DNA from: Coptis chinensis | Taxonomy: Eukaryota > Streptophyta > Magnoliopsida > Ranunculales > Ranunculaceae | Length of the DNA stretch: 64,000 nt | Assembly (NCBI GenBank): GCA_015680905.1 | Contig: CM027378.1 | Coordinates: forward strand, 90,115,501-90,179,500 | Reading direction: 5' to 3' | Shown: positions 11,280 through 23,074 of the stretch, one piece after another | Numbering within the stretch: position 1 is the first letter of the stretch | Layout: each line of letters begins with the position of its first letter | Notes under the pieces: model-generated | What the model saw: only the letters and a program-made list of their open reading frames with translations | Told to the model about the DNA's origin: nothing | Databases searched by the model: none | Translations under genes and position numbers: made by a program

Positions 11280-12768
11280 ATAAATGTCATCACCACTCTG
11301 GTTTATGTTTCTACACTCATTTGATTCAAAAGTTATGTCAGATTAAAATGAAAAGTGTGCCTCATTTTTTGGAAAATGGTCTCTATTTACTTTCTTCTAT
11401 GCTAGAAATAAATTATATTGATATTAGTAATTCATCATGCGTTATTACCTCAAAAAGAATATTTTCTTGATTAATCCAACAAACTTGTGGCAATTAAGAC
11501 TTGGTCATATCAATGCGAATAAGATTAATAGCTTGGGTGAAAGATGGATTTTAAGTTCACTCCGCTTTATAATTTTTCCCCTCAACATGTAATCTTACTT
11601 AGAATGAGAGATGACTAAAAAGAATTTTTAAAGTAAAGGGGTCAAGAGCCACATAGTTAATGGAGTTAGTACATACAGATGTACATGGGCCTATTAATGT
11701 GAAAGCAAAAAGGTAACTTAATGCAAAATGTGATTTTTGTTTCAATTAAGTGCACCAATAACTCCACAAAAAAGAGATTGAGCGATCTAGAACGCGTAAC
11801 CTTATGGGGCATGGTTTGGACTATGGTAAGTTATTCAAACTCTCCCTATATCTTTTTTTAGAGATAAGCCTTAGAAAATGTCGGCAAATATTCCTATTTA
11901 TGTTCAATCTAAATTATAAGTCAATCTAGATTAACTTATAATTTGATAAAACTTTCATGTAAAAAGTTCGAGGAGTTCACCCTAAACTACTCGATTTCTT
12001 AACCCCGTCATAGTGGGAGGACAAATAGTCTTCCGGAAAAGTTAACCCTATTATTAAGGAAAAACTTTCTATGTTATATCGGATGACAAGGATAAAGATC
12101 CTATAAACTCTGAAGAAGCAATTTGATATTGATTCAAAAAAATGGCTTGAAGTAATGAGATCGGAAATGGAGTCTATGTATTCCTACAAAGTCCGGGGAA
12201 CTTGTTGATCCATTGCCAAATATTAAGCCTATTAAGAATAAGTATTTTATTCAAAAATTAGGAGTTGATAGAAGGTAGAGACTTTTAAAGCTTGTTTGGA
12301 AAAATGTTTACTTTCAAAGGGGGGTATCGACATGAAAAACTTTTTCGCCAAGAGTATGAAAAAAATCCATTATAGTCCTTCTAGTGATTCTTGTTGCTCA
12401 TTATGACTATATGATTTGGCAAATGGATGTAAAAGCAGCGTTTTAGAACTTGGAGGCTTTACAGTTCCTACAAGCTTTAAGAAGTTAAGGAATGTAAACT
12501 TTGATCAAACAATCAAATCGTTTGGTTTTGATCAATGTAATGAAAAAGGACCTTGTGTTTTACAAAGAGGTTGAAAGTAAGATGGAAGGACCTTGTGTTT
12601 TACAAGAAGGTTGAAGGTAAGATGGCTATGTTATTGGTCTTATATGTATATGATACACTATTCATTATGAATGATATAGTCTATGAGGACCAAATATGCG
12701 TAGACCCTTATATAAATATTATGGGTTTTAGAATGGTTACTAAATGGCTTTGAAGGCCAGTGGGAGAT
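11280..12768 (+). pseudogene. Ty1/copia polyprotein remnant
   Basis: In broken frames, the order is a GAG-pre-integrase segment (LENGLYLL near 11370, a worn LRLGHIN-like block near 11490), an integrase entry block (HTDVHGPINVKAK near 11670-11705), and reverse transcriptase with QMDVKAAF at about 12420-12445 and a worn catalytic box, where the usual YVDD is YVYD (about 12640). Stops and frameshifts are frequent. The 5' LTR, gag and the start of pol are missing. It ends at a polypurine tract just before a 3' LTR. Confidence 0.8.
12753..12767 (+). other. Polypurine tract of the copia remnant
   Basis: AAGGCCAGTGGGAGA lies one base before the 3' LTR start (TGTTAGGATA), the normal position of the plus-strand priming site in copia elements. 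Confidence 0.75.
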
Positions 12769-14027
12769 TGTTAGGATATTTGGCATTTACAAAGCTAATG
12801 GACATTTATTGATTATACATGATGATGTTTAATTAAATACACGAATCTTATTATTATGCATATGGGTGAACTAATATCATATGATGAAACCATAAGTTCC
12901 ATAGGTAATAAAATTAGAACAATCAAGCATATGAAAGAAATATCATATCAGATTTGATTATATCTTATTTACCTAGAATGCTCATGCTAGTGAAAGGTGA
13001 AGTCCGGACGCTTCAATTTTATAAAGGTAATATACATAACCGCTATATGATAGGATGATAATATCTCAATCATTTGAGTATGACTCTAAGTTTGTATATT
13101 GGTGTAGTCACATGATCGATATTGAGGGGATCAAAGTGAGAACATACTATAAATTCAACTGTTAAGATTAGTGTGCAAATCTCACTCTACCAATTAATCC
13201 CAGACTTGAGGAATTGTGAAAATTCATCAGGTTAATCAAATTTATTACTTTGAAAAGTAATGTCTATTCATAAACTAGACTTAACATTTTGGGTAATGAA
13301 TGTGGGGCGCTTGAATTACAATTAATAAAAAGGATCCACCACTCTACTGAGGAGTTATGTATTAGGAAATTGTGACATAACTAATTGAGCTCAAAAACGG
13401 CCGATATAAAAATAGTTTTTAATGCTCAATTGATGTTAAATGTCACATTGGGTCAATTAAACATGGGTGTGATAGTGAAGAACAAATTCCCAATGGTTTA
13501 ATTGTGAATACAAATAAAAGTAGATGGACTTAGATATAATTAATGGTAGGAAATGATTTTCTTAAAAATTTCAAAGGCCTTATTGTAAATATGAATTTGT
13601 TAATGGGCATTTTCATATTAAAGATATATATATTAAAAATGTTTTAGTATATCAATAACAAAAACTTGTATGACAAAAACTTGTCATCTTTAAGATAAGA
13701 CTTGAATCTTAAGTATCCCACTGTGGCACACTTACGTGATTCTCAAAGTTCTCATTATATAAGAGAATAACTTTTAAATGAAAGGGACCATTAGTCTTTT
13801 TAGGAAAAGTACAACCAAGTAGAAGAAAAGTTTCTTAGAAGCCAAGTGTGTTGTGTGGTGAATACTACTAAAAGACCAAGACTAAGTTTTTTTTTTGATT
13901 CAAATTTGGAAATTTTTCTTTTGTGTCAATCTCTAATTCTGGTTTTGAAAGTATTTTTTCTTTTAATTCTTTTTTTATCAATAATAGATTAGCATTTTAA
14001 AGATATAGGATTAAAGTAATCCCAACA
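12769..14027 (+). repeat. Copia 3' LTR, about 1.26 kb
   Basis: Begins TGTTAGGATA right after the polypurine tract and ends TAATCCCAACA, giving the TG...CA ends and the inverted TGTTGGGATT/AATCCCAACA type termini common in plant copia LTRs. A run with TATATAAG-like sequence near 13755 could be its promoter. No second copy is in the window. Confidence 0.7.
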
Positions 14028-15905
14028 CAAACATCTTCTCCATGGTTCTAATCATGGATCATATGACCCAATAGGCACTAGAAGAGGGGAACAAGTCGAG
14101 TCCAGGCTCCAAAAGAATGAGAGGTGCAAAAGAACAAATCCAACAATCCACCATTCGCCCACAAATACCTAAGGATTACGTATCCTTACACAAGAATCTC
14201 ACCTACAGCTACACCTAACAAAGAACGCAACTCTGGAAGAAAATTTGAAATTCCAGATAACTAAAGAAGGTAAACGAAACATGAGCTGCTCCGGGGAGCT
14301 CAATAAGGAATCAAAGAATGCAAATTTGAATTTCACAGTGTCACAAACCCCCAGCAGTCAACCTACAACTTGTATAGTAACCTGAAAGGATCCAGCCTTG
14401 TCCTCATCAGAATCGCATATGATGAGGTCCTCAACCATATCAGTGTCCTTGCCACTCAATATCCAACAAAAGTTCAAGTTCCAAAAGATGGTCCTTTTTT
14501 ATTCTCTCAGAAGCATAGGCTTGCATGACTCAGCTTCAATCACAGTGAGAGTAGACTAGTAGAGAGAAATTTCTGTCTAAGCACTATTCTTTCCACAAAC
14601 AAATTCTATCACCTGTATCCACCCAGAACCTTACACCCTTCCTATTTCCCAATAACCTTATAAAGTATAAACACCAAACCAAACCCTAGTCACAAACTCA
14701 GAATGTCTGGATGTGGTAATAATGTGGGCAGAAAGTCATTTTGGTACATTCTCAGCTCATTCGGGAACTCAAAAGTTGAGAACTGAGAAATACATTTAAG
14801 ATAACAAAAACATAAATATATTGTAAACTCTATACAATGAAATTGTGATATAAAAAAGTGCAAAGCAGATTTCATCCATATATCCACCTCAGGCAGCTGT
14901 TATACTGATCGATAATAAGTGCATAACTGCATACCATAAAATGAAATAACTAAAGCTAGCAAATTCAGAACTACGTGGTGGTTTACATCAACCAGGTGAG
15001 GTGTAAGCCTCAAAGAGGTATGAAATATTATCCTTTTGGGAGTTTTGTACCTGCCCAGGTATGGCCAATTGAACAATACTAGGAAGGAAAAAGGTGTGTG
15101 TGAGGGGGGGGGGGGGGCTGTGTGGTCTGAACATTGTTGAAAATCATAGTATAAAAATCTAACAGACATCATTGTAAAAAAGACGGATAGACACATTCGG
15201 CAACTTGTTTTACAATTTACTAAATTAAATTATTATGCAGGCAACTTGATTTTTTCAGCACAACATTAAGTAACAACAACAACAACAACTGACTGACAAG
15301 ACACTATCTACCAACCAAAAGAAGAGAAAGAAAGAACAAAAAGAAAAAAGAGTAATTTCATAATAAACATAATTAAGTAATGTCAATGAGTAACCCATCC
15401 AACCCATCAATATAACGCCAAAACACACACACACACACACACACTGAAGTCATTTATCAGAAGAAAAACTAAGCTGTGCCTATGAGATTAATTTCACTGC
15501 CCCTTGAGGTTTGAGCCCCAAAACATACACCCTCATATATGTGATTCTAGATTTGTAGGACTTGTCAAACCTTCAAGTGGCTTCCGCCTCCAAGGTATAT
15601 GACACTGCTACGCCTTCTCATAGCTAATTTTCAAAACAACATATCCTTACCGGTATGAGAGATAACAATATATGGAAAAGCACATACACACCCATGGAAA
15701 TTCAAAAATAATAGGAAGGCTAATAATCTAAACAAATGCTTGTAGATGAACAAAATTCCCTAAACATCATAGCAAATCCAATATAGATGAACAAAAGAAA
15801 TCTCTTCAAACAACAAAACGCAGCCAGTATGCCGCCTGCTATACAAGAATGCAATAAGCTCAAAAGTGAATTCATATATTACAAAATCAAACCCCTCATA
15901 CCTCA
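14028..15905. other. Intergenic sequence, no gene seen
   Basis: About 1.9 kb downstream of the heat-shock factor gene. Only short chance frames are present. It holds simple repeats: a G run near 15105-15118, CAA repeats near 15275-15290 and an AC repeat at about 15423-15444. Its right part is probably the 3' untranslated region of the HSF transcript. Confidence 0.6.
15423..15444. repeat. (AC)n microsatellite
   Basis: About eleven AC dinucleotides in a row. Confidence 0.9.
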
Positions 15906-16130
15906 ATGTTAGGTTCTACTACAGCCAGTGATTGAGACATCGGAAGTTGAAAAGGCAAAGCCATTGACATCAAGTTTTTCAGATGGAGTAAGCTGTCCCA
16001 TCTGTTCTGTAAGGTTATCCATGTTCTTCATGTTTGTGTTCCACCAAAATCTACCGCGATCAACAGGCTTGCTTTCACTCTTTCTGTGCTAGGTATCCCT
16101 TCTTTCTGACTGGACCTCCTGTGTTTCGCT
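15906..16130 (-). pseudogene. Displaced C-terminal segment of the HSF gene
   Basis: In the other minus-strand frame, directly following the conserved AHA region, the sequence reads [12 protein letters not shown], a TAG stop (16089-16091), then a segment with FWWNTNMKN and LTEQMGQLTPSEK, ending at a stop near 15917. This is the expected conserved A4/A5-type C-terminus with the hydrophobic nuclear-export-like LTEQMGQL. A single missing base near 16127-16130 puts it out of frame, and the TAG would end it even if the frame were restored. Confidence 0.8.
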
Positions 16131-17421
16131 GAACCAGGAGTTTCAGTTAGAAATTGTTCCCAGAAAACATCATTTGCTCCAGTAGGCACAGCAGATGAAG
16201 TAGTCCTAAGTTCCTCATTTTTCGGGGACTCCGTTTCAGTAGTAGCAGCAGCAGGCTTCGAATTCACATCAATTCCCAAATCTTTAGGACGAACATCTGG
16301 ATTTAGTTGAAGGGAAGACATAACTGGGCTTTCCACATAACTCGTTGATTCTGCCAACTCGGGGGAGGAATGGATATCTTTTGAATGAGGTGAAGAGCAA
16401 AGTAACTTTGGCGACTGTGGCTGCATGCTCATGTCTGTGTCCCCAGATGATGCTCGCATGTCAGTAAGAATGGCTGCAGCTCCTCCAACACAGTGCATAT
16501 CTTCCCCAGAAGCTTCACCAACCCCATGCAGAAAATTTTCCCAAGTATTCAAGGTGACCTCAAACTTCTCAAATGGTTCTGCATTCACAACCAGCATAGG
16601 AGGAGCATCTGACCACTCTCCCAACACTGGCTTGAATGTCACTATTTGATTCCGTTCGGTATTAGCCTCTTCACAAACGTAATCTGCACTAGGAAGCCTC
16701 CTCTTCTTGTTATTCTGTTCCGACTGCTGCATCAGACTTGGTATATAACCAGGTCTTTGCAAAACTTGAGCCAAGAAGGCCATCATTTGCCGCTGTCGAT
16801 GTTCCATTTGGTGCAAACGCCCCTCCAAAACCTCCAGTTGCACCTCCATTCCTTTTTTCTCTTGTGAATGTCTTTGTAAATCCAAAAGAAGCAAGGCCTT
16901 ATCATTTTTCAACTTCTCAATTTCTTCCTCAAGTTCTTGCCTTACTGATTCATTCAATACCCCTTGTCCAATATTCTGCATAGAATGACTGTGTATCGGC
17001 TTCCGTCTGTGAATGTTCTTTAGTAAATGTTTCTGACCTCTTACAAAATCCTCGTTCGCAAATTCCCATTGGTCAGGATCAATTTTTCTAAAACCCTGAA
17101 TAATAATATCATAATTCTAATTAACATTTATAGTTGAAGTACCAAAAAAATATATAAAAAAACAATTAAGTCTGTTATACTTACATAGGTATTGAGCTGT
17201 CTAACAAAGCTGGAAAAGTTATTATGCTTGAAATACTTAGGCAACAAGTCCCTCGCAAACTCGGCGTGATTCCAAACAATGAAACTATTATTCGTCACGC
17301 TCCACGACACAACAGAATCCGTTGACTGATCATCAACCATCTCATAAGTCTTCGTAAGAAACGGAGCTGGCGCATTCGAAGAAGAAGAAGAAGAACCACT
17401 CCCCCCTTGTGACCCATCCAT
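16028..17421 (-). CDS. HSFA4: Class A heat-shock transcription factor, A4-like, C-terminus disrupted
   Basis: Two exons: 17421-17185 and 17095-16028, with donor TAT/GTAAGTAT and acceptor TTCAG/GGTTTTAG. The intron falls between LNTY and GFRKI in the DNA-binding domain, the conserved HSF position. The start is the Met of MDGSQGG; an upstream in-frame Met lacks family support. Order: Ser-rich N-terminus, winged-helix DNA-binding domain (about residues 20-115), coiled-coil HR-A/B with the class A insertion (about 130-195), a basic NLS (NNKKRRLP) and an AHA activation motif (DVFWEQFL). HSFs bind heat-shock elements as trimers in the nucleus; A4 members are linked to oxidative-stress responses. 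After PGSA the frame shifts, so the last about 35 residues are unrelated and the usual export-signal tail is lost. Confidence 0.88.
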
Positions 17422-19576
17422 TTTACGCCAACACCCTTCAAATTGCACCAAACAAAACCATATCAACAATTCCTTCAAATTCTCAAAAATTCAACCAGCC
17501 CCTTTCCAATTGAGCAGCAAAGCACACTTCCAATCTTCCACTAATAAGTTAAATTTGATTGGGGAAAAGGAGAATTGGTGGGAATGGAAGAAAGATTGGA
17601 TTTTTTTTAAATGAATTGAGAGTTGGAATTTGAAAACCTAACTTGATGAAAACCTTGAGAGCAAGTAAGGAAAATAAATTTTCTTCTACAAGTCAATCAG
17701 TTTTGTGCAGGACTCGATTATCCGTAAAGCCGCCAGCAGGAAATATATATAGAAATAAAAGTTTGTTTTGTGCCTCAAAACACGACAGAAAAAAAGATAA
17801 TTGGTCAGTTTTGTTTAACGAATTTAACTATTTTTTTATGGAAACTACCAAATGGCTCACCAACTAAACCAATCAAGAAATATCGTTATTATTTTATGTG
17901 GGCTACTTTTGTAATTGGGATACTGAACCAAAATTGTTCTATTTTAAGAAGGGGCAGAAAAAGTGGAGAAAATGTTTATCTGGTAATAAAGTGGAGAAAT
18001 CAAATAGACAATTAGACGTCAGAAGAGTCTGGTCATTGTTTGCCTGATCATTAGGAACTTCAACTTGGCTTTGCAAGTCGGAACATTCTAACAACTGAAG
18101 TCATATTCAATTCTGGAAAGAACCTGGAAAGTGCCTAGCTTTGAGATTATCTGGCATAGGAATTTTGTTGGAAATTTTAGTAGTGGTCTCGTTTGTTTCA
18201 GACAGAGTGATCTGTACGTTCTTGCTTGGCATCTAGACACGGATTAGACACGGATTATTTGAAAGGTTCTATATATAAAGTCATTGCATACATGCATGAT
18301 GTTTGACTTAGATGCATGCCACAAGTTGTTGTTGTTGACTCTTTCTAGTTTCTAGTATTAAAATCAAATTTAAGAGCCTTAATCACCGGTGGGCACGGAC
18401 TGAAAAAAGCAGCTGTTTACAGATTTCAGGACATAACACGACAAGGGGGAAATCGACCCCTCACAAATCACAATGTCAATTTTATATCAGCACTTTAAAA
18501 TATCACACCGGTTCCTCAATACTTTTGTTCAATGGAACCCACGTCCAACCGTCCAACAACCTAGTTTACACGCACAGTTACACTTTCTTTCTGTAACTTA
18601 GAGCTGTAGAGCCCATATGCTTAAACCCAACTAAAACCCCCAAAGCCCCTGCATGAAACGTGAAAACGTAGAGCAGACGAGAAGTTTATGTTGTTTTAGA
18701 GATGGCCATGCAGTTTACGAGGTTTGACGGTGTGGGGTTTAACACCTGTGCTGTTGTTGGCCCCTATAGACTCACTGCATTCACGCATGCAAGCATGGTA
18801 CTTGACTCTTACTACATGCCCAAGTGGTTCTTTATACTTGATACGATTCGAATCATTGAATTGAATCAAAAACAAAAAAAAAAGGGACTTCACTTTTAAT
18901 TTGAAGTTTTAGGCCGAGTTCAATTGTCCTGTATCTCCTAAAAAAACTGCCAAAACACGGCTCCAAATCTCCAATGACCCAAGCCAGGGCAGTCTTTTAT
19001 CTTTATATCTCCAAATTATTTCCCATATATGAATATATGATACATACCAAGTGATTTACAAAAGATTTTCAGAAGAGCCTTTCTACTCAGACTCCCTCTA
19101 TAATTCTCTTGGGACTCCATTTCCAAATCTCACTTTTTCTTTTCAAAATTAAAACCAAATATATAAACAAAATAATAACAAATAACATGCCTAATTAAAT
19201 ACTAAAACTAAAAATAGTAATAAATAAATAAACAAACTTACTAATATTTTCACAAACAAAAAAAAAAAAAAAAAAAAAAAGTTGAATTGGGTGTGGCAAA
19301 CAAATCATCCTATTTTACCATCTTCATCTTCAATCACACCATTTTGATACACAAACCATTCATTATCTTTCATGTCTAGTTCATCTACACATTTGTTTAA
19401 GTCAATAGAACCATATGATTTTTTGTTCTTCATTCAAGAGGCAATGTGTGTTTGATTTTTTTTTTGGCGTTGGTTTTGACAAAAACAAGAGAGAGGGAGT
19501 GATTTTTTTTTTTTTTTTTTTTTTTTTTATGCAATATAGGTAAGTTTTGTTTTTATTTTTATTATTTTGGGTTTAG
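17422..19576. other. Intergenic sequence upstream of the HSF gene
   Basis: About 2.1 kb with no convincing gene. The part next to 17421 must hold the HSF promoter and leader. Long A and T runs occur near 19258-19280 and 19504-19528. Confidence 0.6.
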
Positions 19577-19585
19577 TTATTTAAT
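19577..19585. repeat. 9-bp target-site duplication, left copy
   Basis: TTATTTAAT immediately before the Pack-MULE; identical to 20510-20518. Confidence 0.9.
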
Positions 19586-19850
19586 GGGCGACAACAACAC
19601 ATGGCCCAACGCAAACAAAAGTTGCGAAGTTATCTCTTATTGGCTGGATTGGAATGACATGGCAGAAAACAAAAAAATGAAATAATTAACACCAAGAAAC
19701 CACAAGAAAATAAACAAATTATTCTCTTATCGTTTCTCTCTCCTCATTTCTCCGATTCCCCACTCCTTCCTCTTATGCAAAAAAATAATAAATAAATAAA
19801 TAACCCCCACTAAAATGTACATTTCTTTGGATCCTATGCAGGCATGAACT
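19586..19850 (+). repeat. Pack-MULE left terminal inverted repeat
   Basis: About 265 bp, pairing with the reverse complement of 20263-20509. The inner ends both read GGCATGAACT, so the arm continues to the edge of the captured coding sequence. Confidence 0.88.
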
Positions 19851-20275
19851 CTTGCTTTTTGAAGCTCTTCGAGAAGGTCTGGAAGAAAAGATGGATAGAG
19901 ATCCTCGTGTATGTGTTATGGTGAAGATGTGGGTCATTATGGAGGCTCCTACAAGGTGACTCAGGGCCTAGCCAAAAAGTTTGGTGATATCAGGGTTCTT
20001 GATACACCCATTGCTGAGAACTCCTTCACAGGTATGCCTATTGGGGATGCCATGATTCGGCCAATCATTAAGGGTATGAACATGGGTTTCCTTCTCTTGG
20101 CTTTCAACCAGATCTCAAACAATTGTGGCATGCTACACTACACTTCAGGAGCCCAGTTCATCCTCCTGCTTGTTATCTATGGACCTGGTGGTGTTGGAAG
20201 CAATCTTGGAGCAGAGCACTCTCAATGACTTGAGTCGTATTTCCAGTCAATTCCTAGAATCCAGTTCATGCCTGC
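19851..20275 (+). pseudogene. Captured plastid pyruvate dehydrogenase E1-beta fragment
   Basis: Coding sequence homologous to the N-terminal transketolase-like part of the plastid PDH complex E1-beta subunit: LLFEALREGLEE near 19855, then [52 protein letters not shown] and GPGGVG...GAEHSQ. The intact enzyme works with E1-alpha to decarboxylate pyruvate for plastid acetyl-CoA and fatty-acid synthesis. No introns are visible. A base is missing near 19918-19922, a TGA interrupts after GAEHSQ (20225-20227), and only about 140 residues are present. Not a working gene. Confidence 0.9.
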
Positions 20276-20509
20276 ACAAGATCCAAAGAAATGCACATTT
20301 TAGTGTTTTTTTTTTTTTTTTTTCAGGAAGAAAGAGTGGGGAATCGGGAAATGAGGAGAGAGAAACAAGAAGAGAAGAATTTGTTTATTTCTCATGGTTT
20401 CTTGGTGTTATTTAATTCTTTTGTTTTCTGCCACATCATTCCAATCCAGCCAATAAGAGATGACTTCGCAACTTTTGTTTGTGCTGGGCCATGTATTGTA
20501 GTCGCGCCC
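20263..20509 (-). repeat. Pack-MULE right terminal inverted repeat
   Basis: Reverse complement matches 19586-19850 in order and spacing. Contains a T run near 20309-20325 that breaks the symmetry. Confidence 0.88.
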
Positions 20510-20760
20510 TTATTTAATTGGGTAAGTTATTACTTATTTATTTGTTTCTATTTTTGTTTTTTGATTTTTGAAAATATAAATATAATTTGGGTGCCACGTA
20601 AGATAGAGTCCAGCCAATAAGAGATGACTTCGCAACTTTTGTTTGTGGTGGGCCATGTGTTGTAGTCGCGCCCTTATTTAATTGGGTAAGTTATTACTTA
20701 TTTATTTGTTTCTATTTTTGTTTTTGATTTTTGGAAACAAAATATAATTTGGGTGCCAAT
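20446..20760 (+). repeat. Tandem duplication (164-bp period) of the Pack-MULE right end and flank
   Basis: The segment starting CCAGCCAATAAGAGATGACT at 20446 recurs from about 20610 with few changes. The unit includes the outer part of the right TIR, the 9-bp target duplication and about 90 bp of flank ending near GGGTGCCA. The duplication therefore happened after insertion. Confidence 0.85.
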
Positions 20761-20865
20761 GAAGATAGGGAGTTATGAAGGAGTCTAAATAGATTTTTGT
20801 TTCCATAAATGAAAAAGTAACTAGACCACGTAATTTGAAAAATAAAACAAAAACAAAACTACTCT

Positions 20866-21123
20866 AGGGTCTGTTTGGAAGTTTTCTTTTTGGAATTGGA
20901 ATTGAAAATATAATTCCAAGACTTCAATTTCAAGTAGTAAAAATTTATGAATATATGGAAATCTAAAGTTTCTCACACCCTATAGAAACTTACAATTCAT
21001 TGATTTTGGGGATTTAACGCTTTCCATTCCAAAGTGTAGAAACGGTTGTCAAACAGATGGTTCTTAATTTTTTAAAATATATTCCTGAATTCCAATATAA
21101 AATCATAGTTGCCAAACACACCC
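20866..21123. mobile_element. PIF/Harbinger-family MITE
   Basis: A 258-bp sequence beginning GGGTCTGTTTGGAAG and ending GTTGCCAAACACACCC, i.e. imperfect inverted ends of the GGG-TGTTTGG type. Its right end closely resembles the right end of the transposase-bearing element at 26010-26106, and its left inner part resembles 21616-21670, so it looks like a deletion derivative of that family. Flanking bases are CTA and TAA, so no clean 3-bp duplication is visible. Confidence 0.65.
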
Positions 21124-21174
21124 TAAAACCAAAAAAAAATTCCCCTTTTTAACACACACACACACACACACATT

Positions 21175-21237
21175 TCTTTAGACATGCCTCCCCCACTTTA
21201 ACACCTTGATGCCGGTCAACAAGGTTTGATTTTGTAA

Positions 21238-21291
<54 letters not shown>

Positions 21292-21485
21292 AAGAAAATA
21301 AAGAATTGTTTATGTTTATGTTTATGTTTTTTTTTTCTTCTCTCTGTCGGAAGAAAATAAAAAATTTAAACTAACCGTTAAAAATTGGTTTTTTAGAGGG
21401 CATAATTGGTATTCTATCATAGGTGTTTTTTTTTTTTTTTTTTTTTGTTTTGTTTTGTTTTTTGTTTTTTGTTTATTTTTTTATT

Positions 21486-21546
<61 letters not shown>

Positions 21547-21606
21547 AGGCTAATAGTCAAACCTTGTTGACCGGCATCAAAGTGTTAAAAGGGGCATGTC
21601 TAAAGA
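21175..21606. mobile_element. Foldback element with T- and A-run core
   Basis: Inverted arms of about 57 bp (21175-21231 and about 21554-21606) share TCTTTAGACATGCC and GATGCCGGTCAACAAGG in mirrored order. The core contains a T run of about 48 and an A run of about 55 bases with mixed T/G-rich sequence between. Superfamily not determined. Confidence 0.7.
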
Positions 21607-21896
21607 AGATTAGAGTTGGAATTGGAATTGGAATTGGAATTGAAAATAGAATTCCAAGACTTACAATTTCAAGTAGTTAAAATTTCTCAATTTGGAATTC
21701 CTATGTTTGGTTGCACAACAGAATTCATTTCCAAATTCCACAGAATCTCAAATCAACTGTTTGGCCACTCAAAATTTCCAAACCAAAGTTGATATATTCA
21801 AAAAAAAAATGTGTACTCTAAACCAACAGGCCTCCCGACCAAATTTATTATAAACTTTATTTTTGAATGTTTAAACCTCCTCTTTAAAGTAGTATT

Positions 21897-22850
21897 CTAA
21901 ACATTGAGATGCATCATCAACCATTCTTTCTTAAAATCATCCGGAAGCCCATAAAAGACGTGTTCCTTAGTCTTATCAGCTGCAAGCAAATCAACAACTC
22001 GTGGTGTTAGAGAACGATCAAAATCCGGAACTTTATTAACTTCTTGGCATAACTTGTTCACATCAACGATGGGGAAGACGTGCACGGAGTTGGTCTCTAC
22101 CATAAACTTCAATGTATCAATCATGGAAGTCACAAATACAAAATGCAATGGCATCACTCGTGGCAAACTTTTTTATTTGCAGATTGTTTCTCATCCGAAC
22201 CTCTTTTCAATTGTTTGTCACTTCCTTCATTTTTGCCATTAATGTCCTCATGGCCATCATTCTCAATGCTGCCATTGTTTTTAACTTCTTCTCTTGCTTT
22301 ATCAAGTTCTCCTCCCGTGTTAGCGCCAACTCCTTTTGCATTATTCTTCCCAACAATAATTGCTAACTCATCATAGTTTGTGAGAGGCTTATACCTAAAC
22401 CTTTTGGCATCGGGATGTGATCTGCAAATTATTTAACCAATATTTAATAAAAACACCTTAACAATAAAAGGCAAATTTATATTACTAAGAAAATTACCTT
22501 AACATGGTTATCCCAACCATCATCCCTCACCACAATCATCTTGCGATTGTCATCCCACCGAATCGATTGGTCTCGGGCTCGATCCACGATATTAAAATTC
22601 TTAGTCCAAGTCTTTAAGCGAGCTTGAACATTATCCTTTGTCATTGCTTTTCCACATTTTTCTTTGATGGCATCAATGATTCTGATCAAAACAACAGGCT
22701 TCCAACCTTGTTCAGATTTGTTTCCCTTTTGAACTTGGTCAAGAAACGCCTCTCGGTTAATACACGATCCATCTCAATTGTCCAAACCACATAGTTTCCT
22801 TTTGCTTTGGTGTTTTTGGTTGTTCAGTGATTGATTGTTCTCCATTTCTA
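21897..22850 (-). pseudogene. Myb/SANT-like protein of the PIF/Harbinger element, broken
   Basis: Starts near 22850 (MENNQS...). The frame then carries an N-terminal Myb/SANT-like domain with FLDQVQKGNKSEQGWKPVV and DNVQARLKTWTKNFNI, continues to about 22500 (donor AAG/GTAATT), and resumes after an intron at about 22423 with a hydrophilic region and a C-terminal helix ending at 21897. At least two frameshifts or stops break it (near 22780 and 22165). In active elements this protein helps bind the transposon ends and import the transposase into the nucleus. Confidence 0.75.
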
Positions 22851-23074
22851 ATAGTTCAGAAGTTACATACAAAAATTATCATTGAGTTCCCATGCAACAT
22901 GATACAAATGCTTATTAATTAGAAATATAAAGAATAACATAAATTCAATCCAAGAAACATTGCAACAGACCAAACATAGACTAGAAAATAAAACATTCTC
23001 AAGTAGAAAAACTATAAGACTAAGTCATTTAACGATTTCAATTCTCAAGTAGAAAAGCTATAAGACTAAGTCAT

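Larger units (their letters stand above)
19586..20509 (+). mobile_element. Pack-MULE carrying a pyruvate dehydrogenase E1-beta fragment
   Basis: A 924-bp element with long terminal inverted repeats: left arm about 19586-19850, right arm about 20263-20509. Both arms start GGGCG, share a block such as TCTCTTATTGGCTGGATTGG, and differ by scattered substitutions and small indels. The 9-bp flanking duplication TTATTTAAT and the long TIRs are signatures of Mutator-like elements. Inside is about 410 bp of host coding sequence and no transposase, the definition of a Pack-MULE. It lies between the HSF gene and a PIF/Harbinger cluster. Confidence 0.92.

Noticed and set aside
14690-15440. Three minus-strand frames of 61-98 codons downstream of the HSF gene
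   Set aside because: They contain simple repeats (AC, CAA, G runs), show no motif and have no splice or family support.
18696-18899. Opposed 65-codon frames
   Set aside because: Mutually overlapping on both strands with no recognisable protein; chance frames.
20125-20620. Two plus-strand frames after the PDH fragment
   Set aside because: They read through the Pack-MULE inverted repeat and a T run in the wrong frame.
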